NCBI GenBank assembly: GCA_964017045.1
Contig: OZ024794.1
Coordinates: forward strand, 37,968,210 to 38,032,209
DNA from: Omphiscola glabra
Taxonomy: Eukaryota > Mollusca > Gastropoda > Lymnaeidae
DNA length: 64,000 bases
Direction of reading: 5' to 3'
Part shown: one piece after another, positions 63,740 through 64,000 of the stretch
Position numbering within the stretch: position 1 is the first letter of the stretch
Layout: every line of letters begins with the position of its first letter
Notes under the pieces: model-generated
Seen by the model: only the letters and a program-made list of their open reading frames with translations
Database searches by the model: none
What the model was told of the DNA's origin: nothing
Position numbers and translations under genes: made by a program

Positions 63740-64000
63740 CAGTGTCTCTTTCGGAAATGTCCCCCCGGGGGGGCACTTGTGATTTTCGGGGGGGGGGGCA
63801 GAGGGGTGTCAGATTGGGCATATAATCCGGACGCCAGACTAGCCGGGGAGGGGGGAATGGGCTGTAATGGTATTTAATGGTTGAAAATAATCAGTTTCAG
63901 AGTTGCGGGGGGGGGGGGGGGGAATGAATCTTGCCAAACACTGTAGATAAGTCCCTGCTAGTAATATGATGGGTGGGGTGGTCCACCGGGTGTCACTTTT
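63740..64000 (-). mobile_element. C-rich-end hAT family, start of a further copy
   Basis: CAGTGTCTCTTTCGGAAATG at 63740 matches the right-hand end of 31562-35183 in reverse, followed by the same G/C tracts, TAGCCGGG and AATAATCAGTTTCAGAGTT text (compare 34985-35060 reversed). The element continues past the window end. The preceding GTCCCTGG (63732-63739) would be its 8-bp target duplication. Confidence 0.7.

Overview
This window looks like AT-rich genomic DNA from a protostome animal, most likely a mollusc. I infer that from one intact single-exon aminergic receptor of the protostome Dop1R2 type and from the mix of degraded transposons: Ty3/gypsy, RTE, several other non-LTR lineages, Penelope-like, hAT and Helitron. 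I see no bacterial operons, rRNA, tRNA or CRISPR. Host coding sequence is confined to one gene; everything else recognisable is mobile-element debris or simple repeat.

Layout. 1-2515: 3' half of a dead Ty3/gypsy element (protease, RT with a mutated catalytic box, RNase H, 3' LTR). 3109-8473: two head-to-tail Helitron-like composites, one with a mixed tetranucleotide block and a CTAG end, the other running into about 1.1 kb of almost pure GATA repeat. 9930-15531: a hAT element with transposase remains, a Penelope-like RT fragment, an RTE element with a second LINE end nested in it, a further LINE end, and another hAT remnant. 16930-35191: a dispersed family with C-rich ends that I could resolve, from one complete copy (31562-35183, 8-bp target duplication ATTATGAT), as a hAT-type element; it carries nested RTE and MITE insertions, and LINE and Penelope fragments lie between copies. 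35780-37960: a decayed LINE on the minus strand.

40014-41534 (minus): the dopamine-receptor-like GPCR, the only gene that looks functional. Its stop codon sits a few bases from a (CA)n/(TA)n microsatellite.

42452-59470: the most striking structure, a 17-kb tandem array of about 13 minus-strand Helitron-like units (0.85-1.6 kb). Each unit is bounded by a CTAG terminus with an adjacent GC hairpin, and is internally built from roughly 165-bp monomers that each carry a GGGGCCCCCGGCCCC-like palindromic core. Within it about 5.65 kb is repeated almost perfectly at an 8,227-bp offset. 59471-64000: simple repeat, further copies of the same Helitron 5' sequence, a 195-bp hAT MITE with a perfect 8-bp duplication, another Helitron end, a GC-rich insertion with a 13-bp target duplication, and the start of another hAT copy.

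The diverged monomers of the 3-6 kb composite and the monomers of the 42-59 kb array share the same order of landmarks in opposite orientation, so they appear to be distant members of one Helitron-derived tandem-repeat lineage. All calls are from reading the sequence; no alignment or database search was run.
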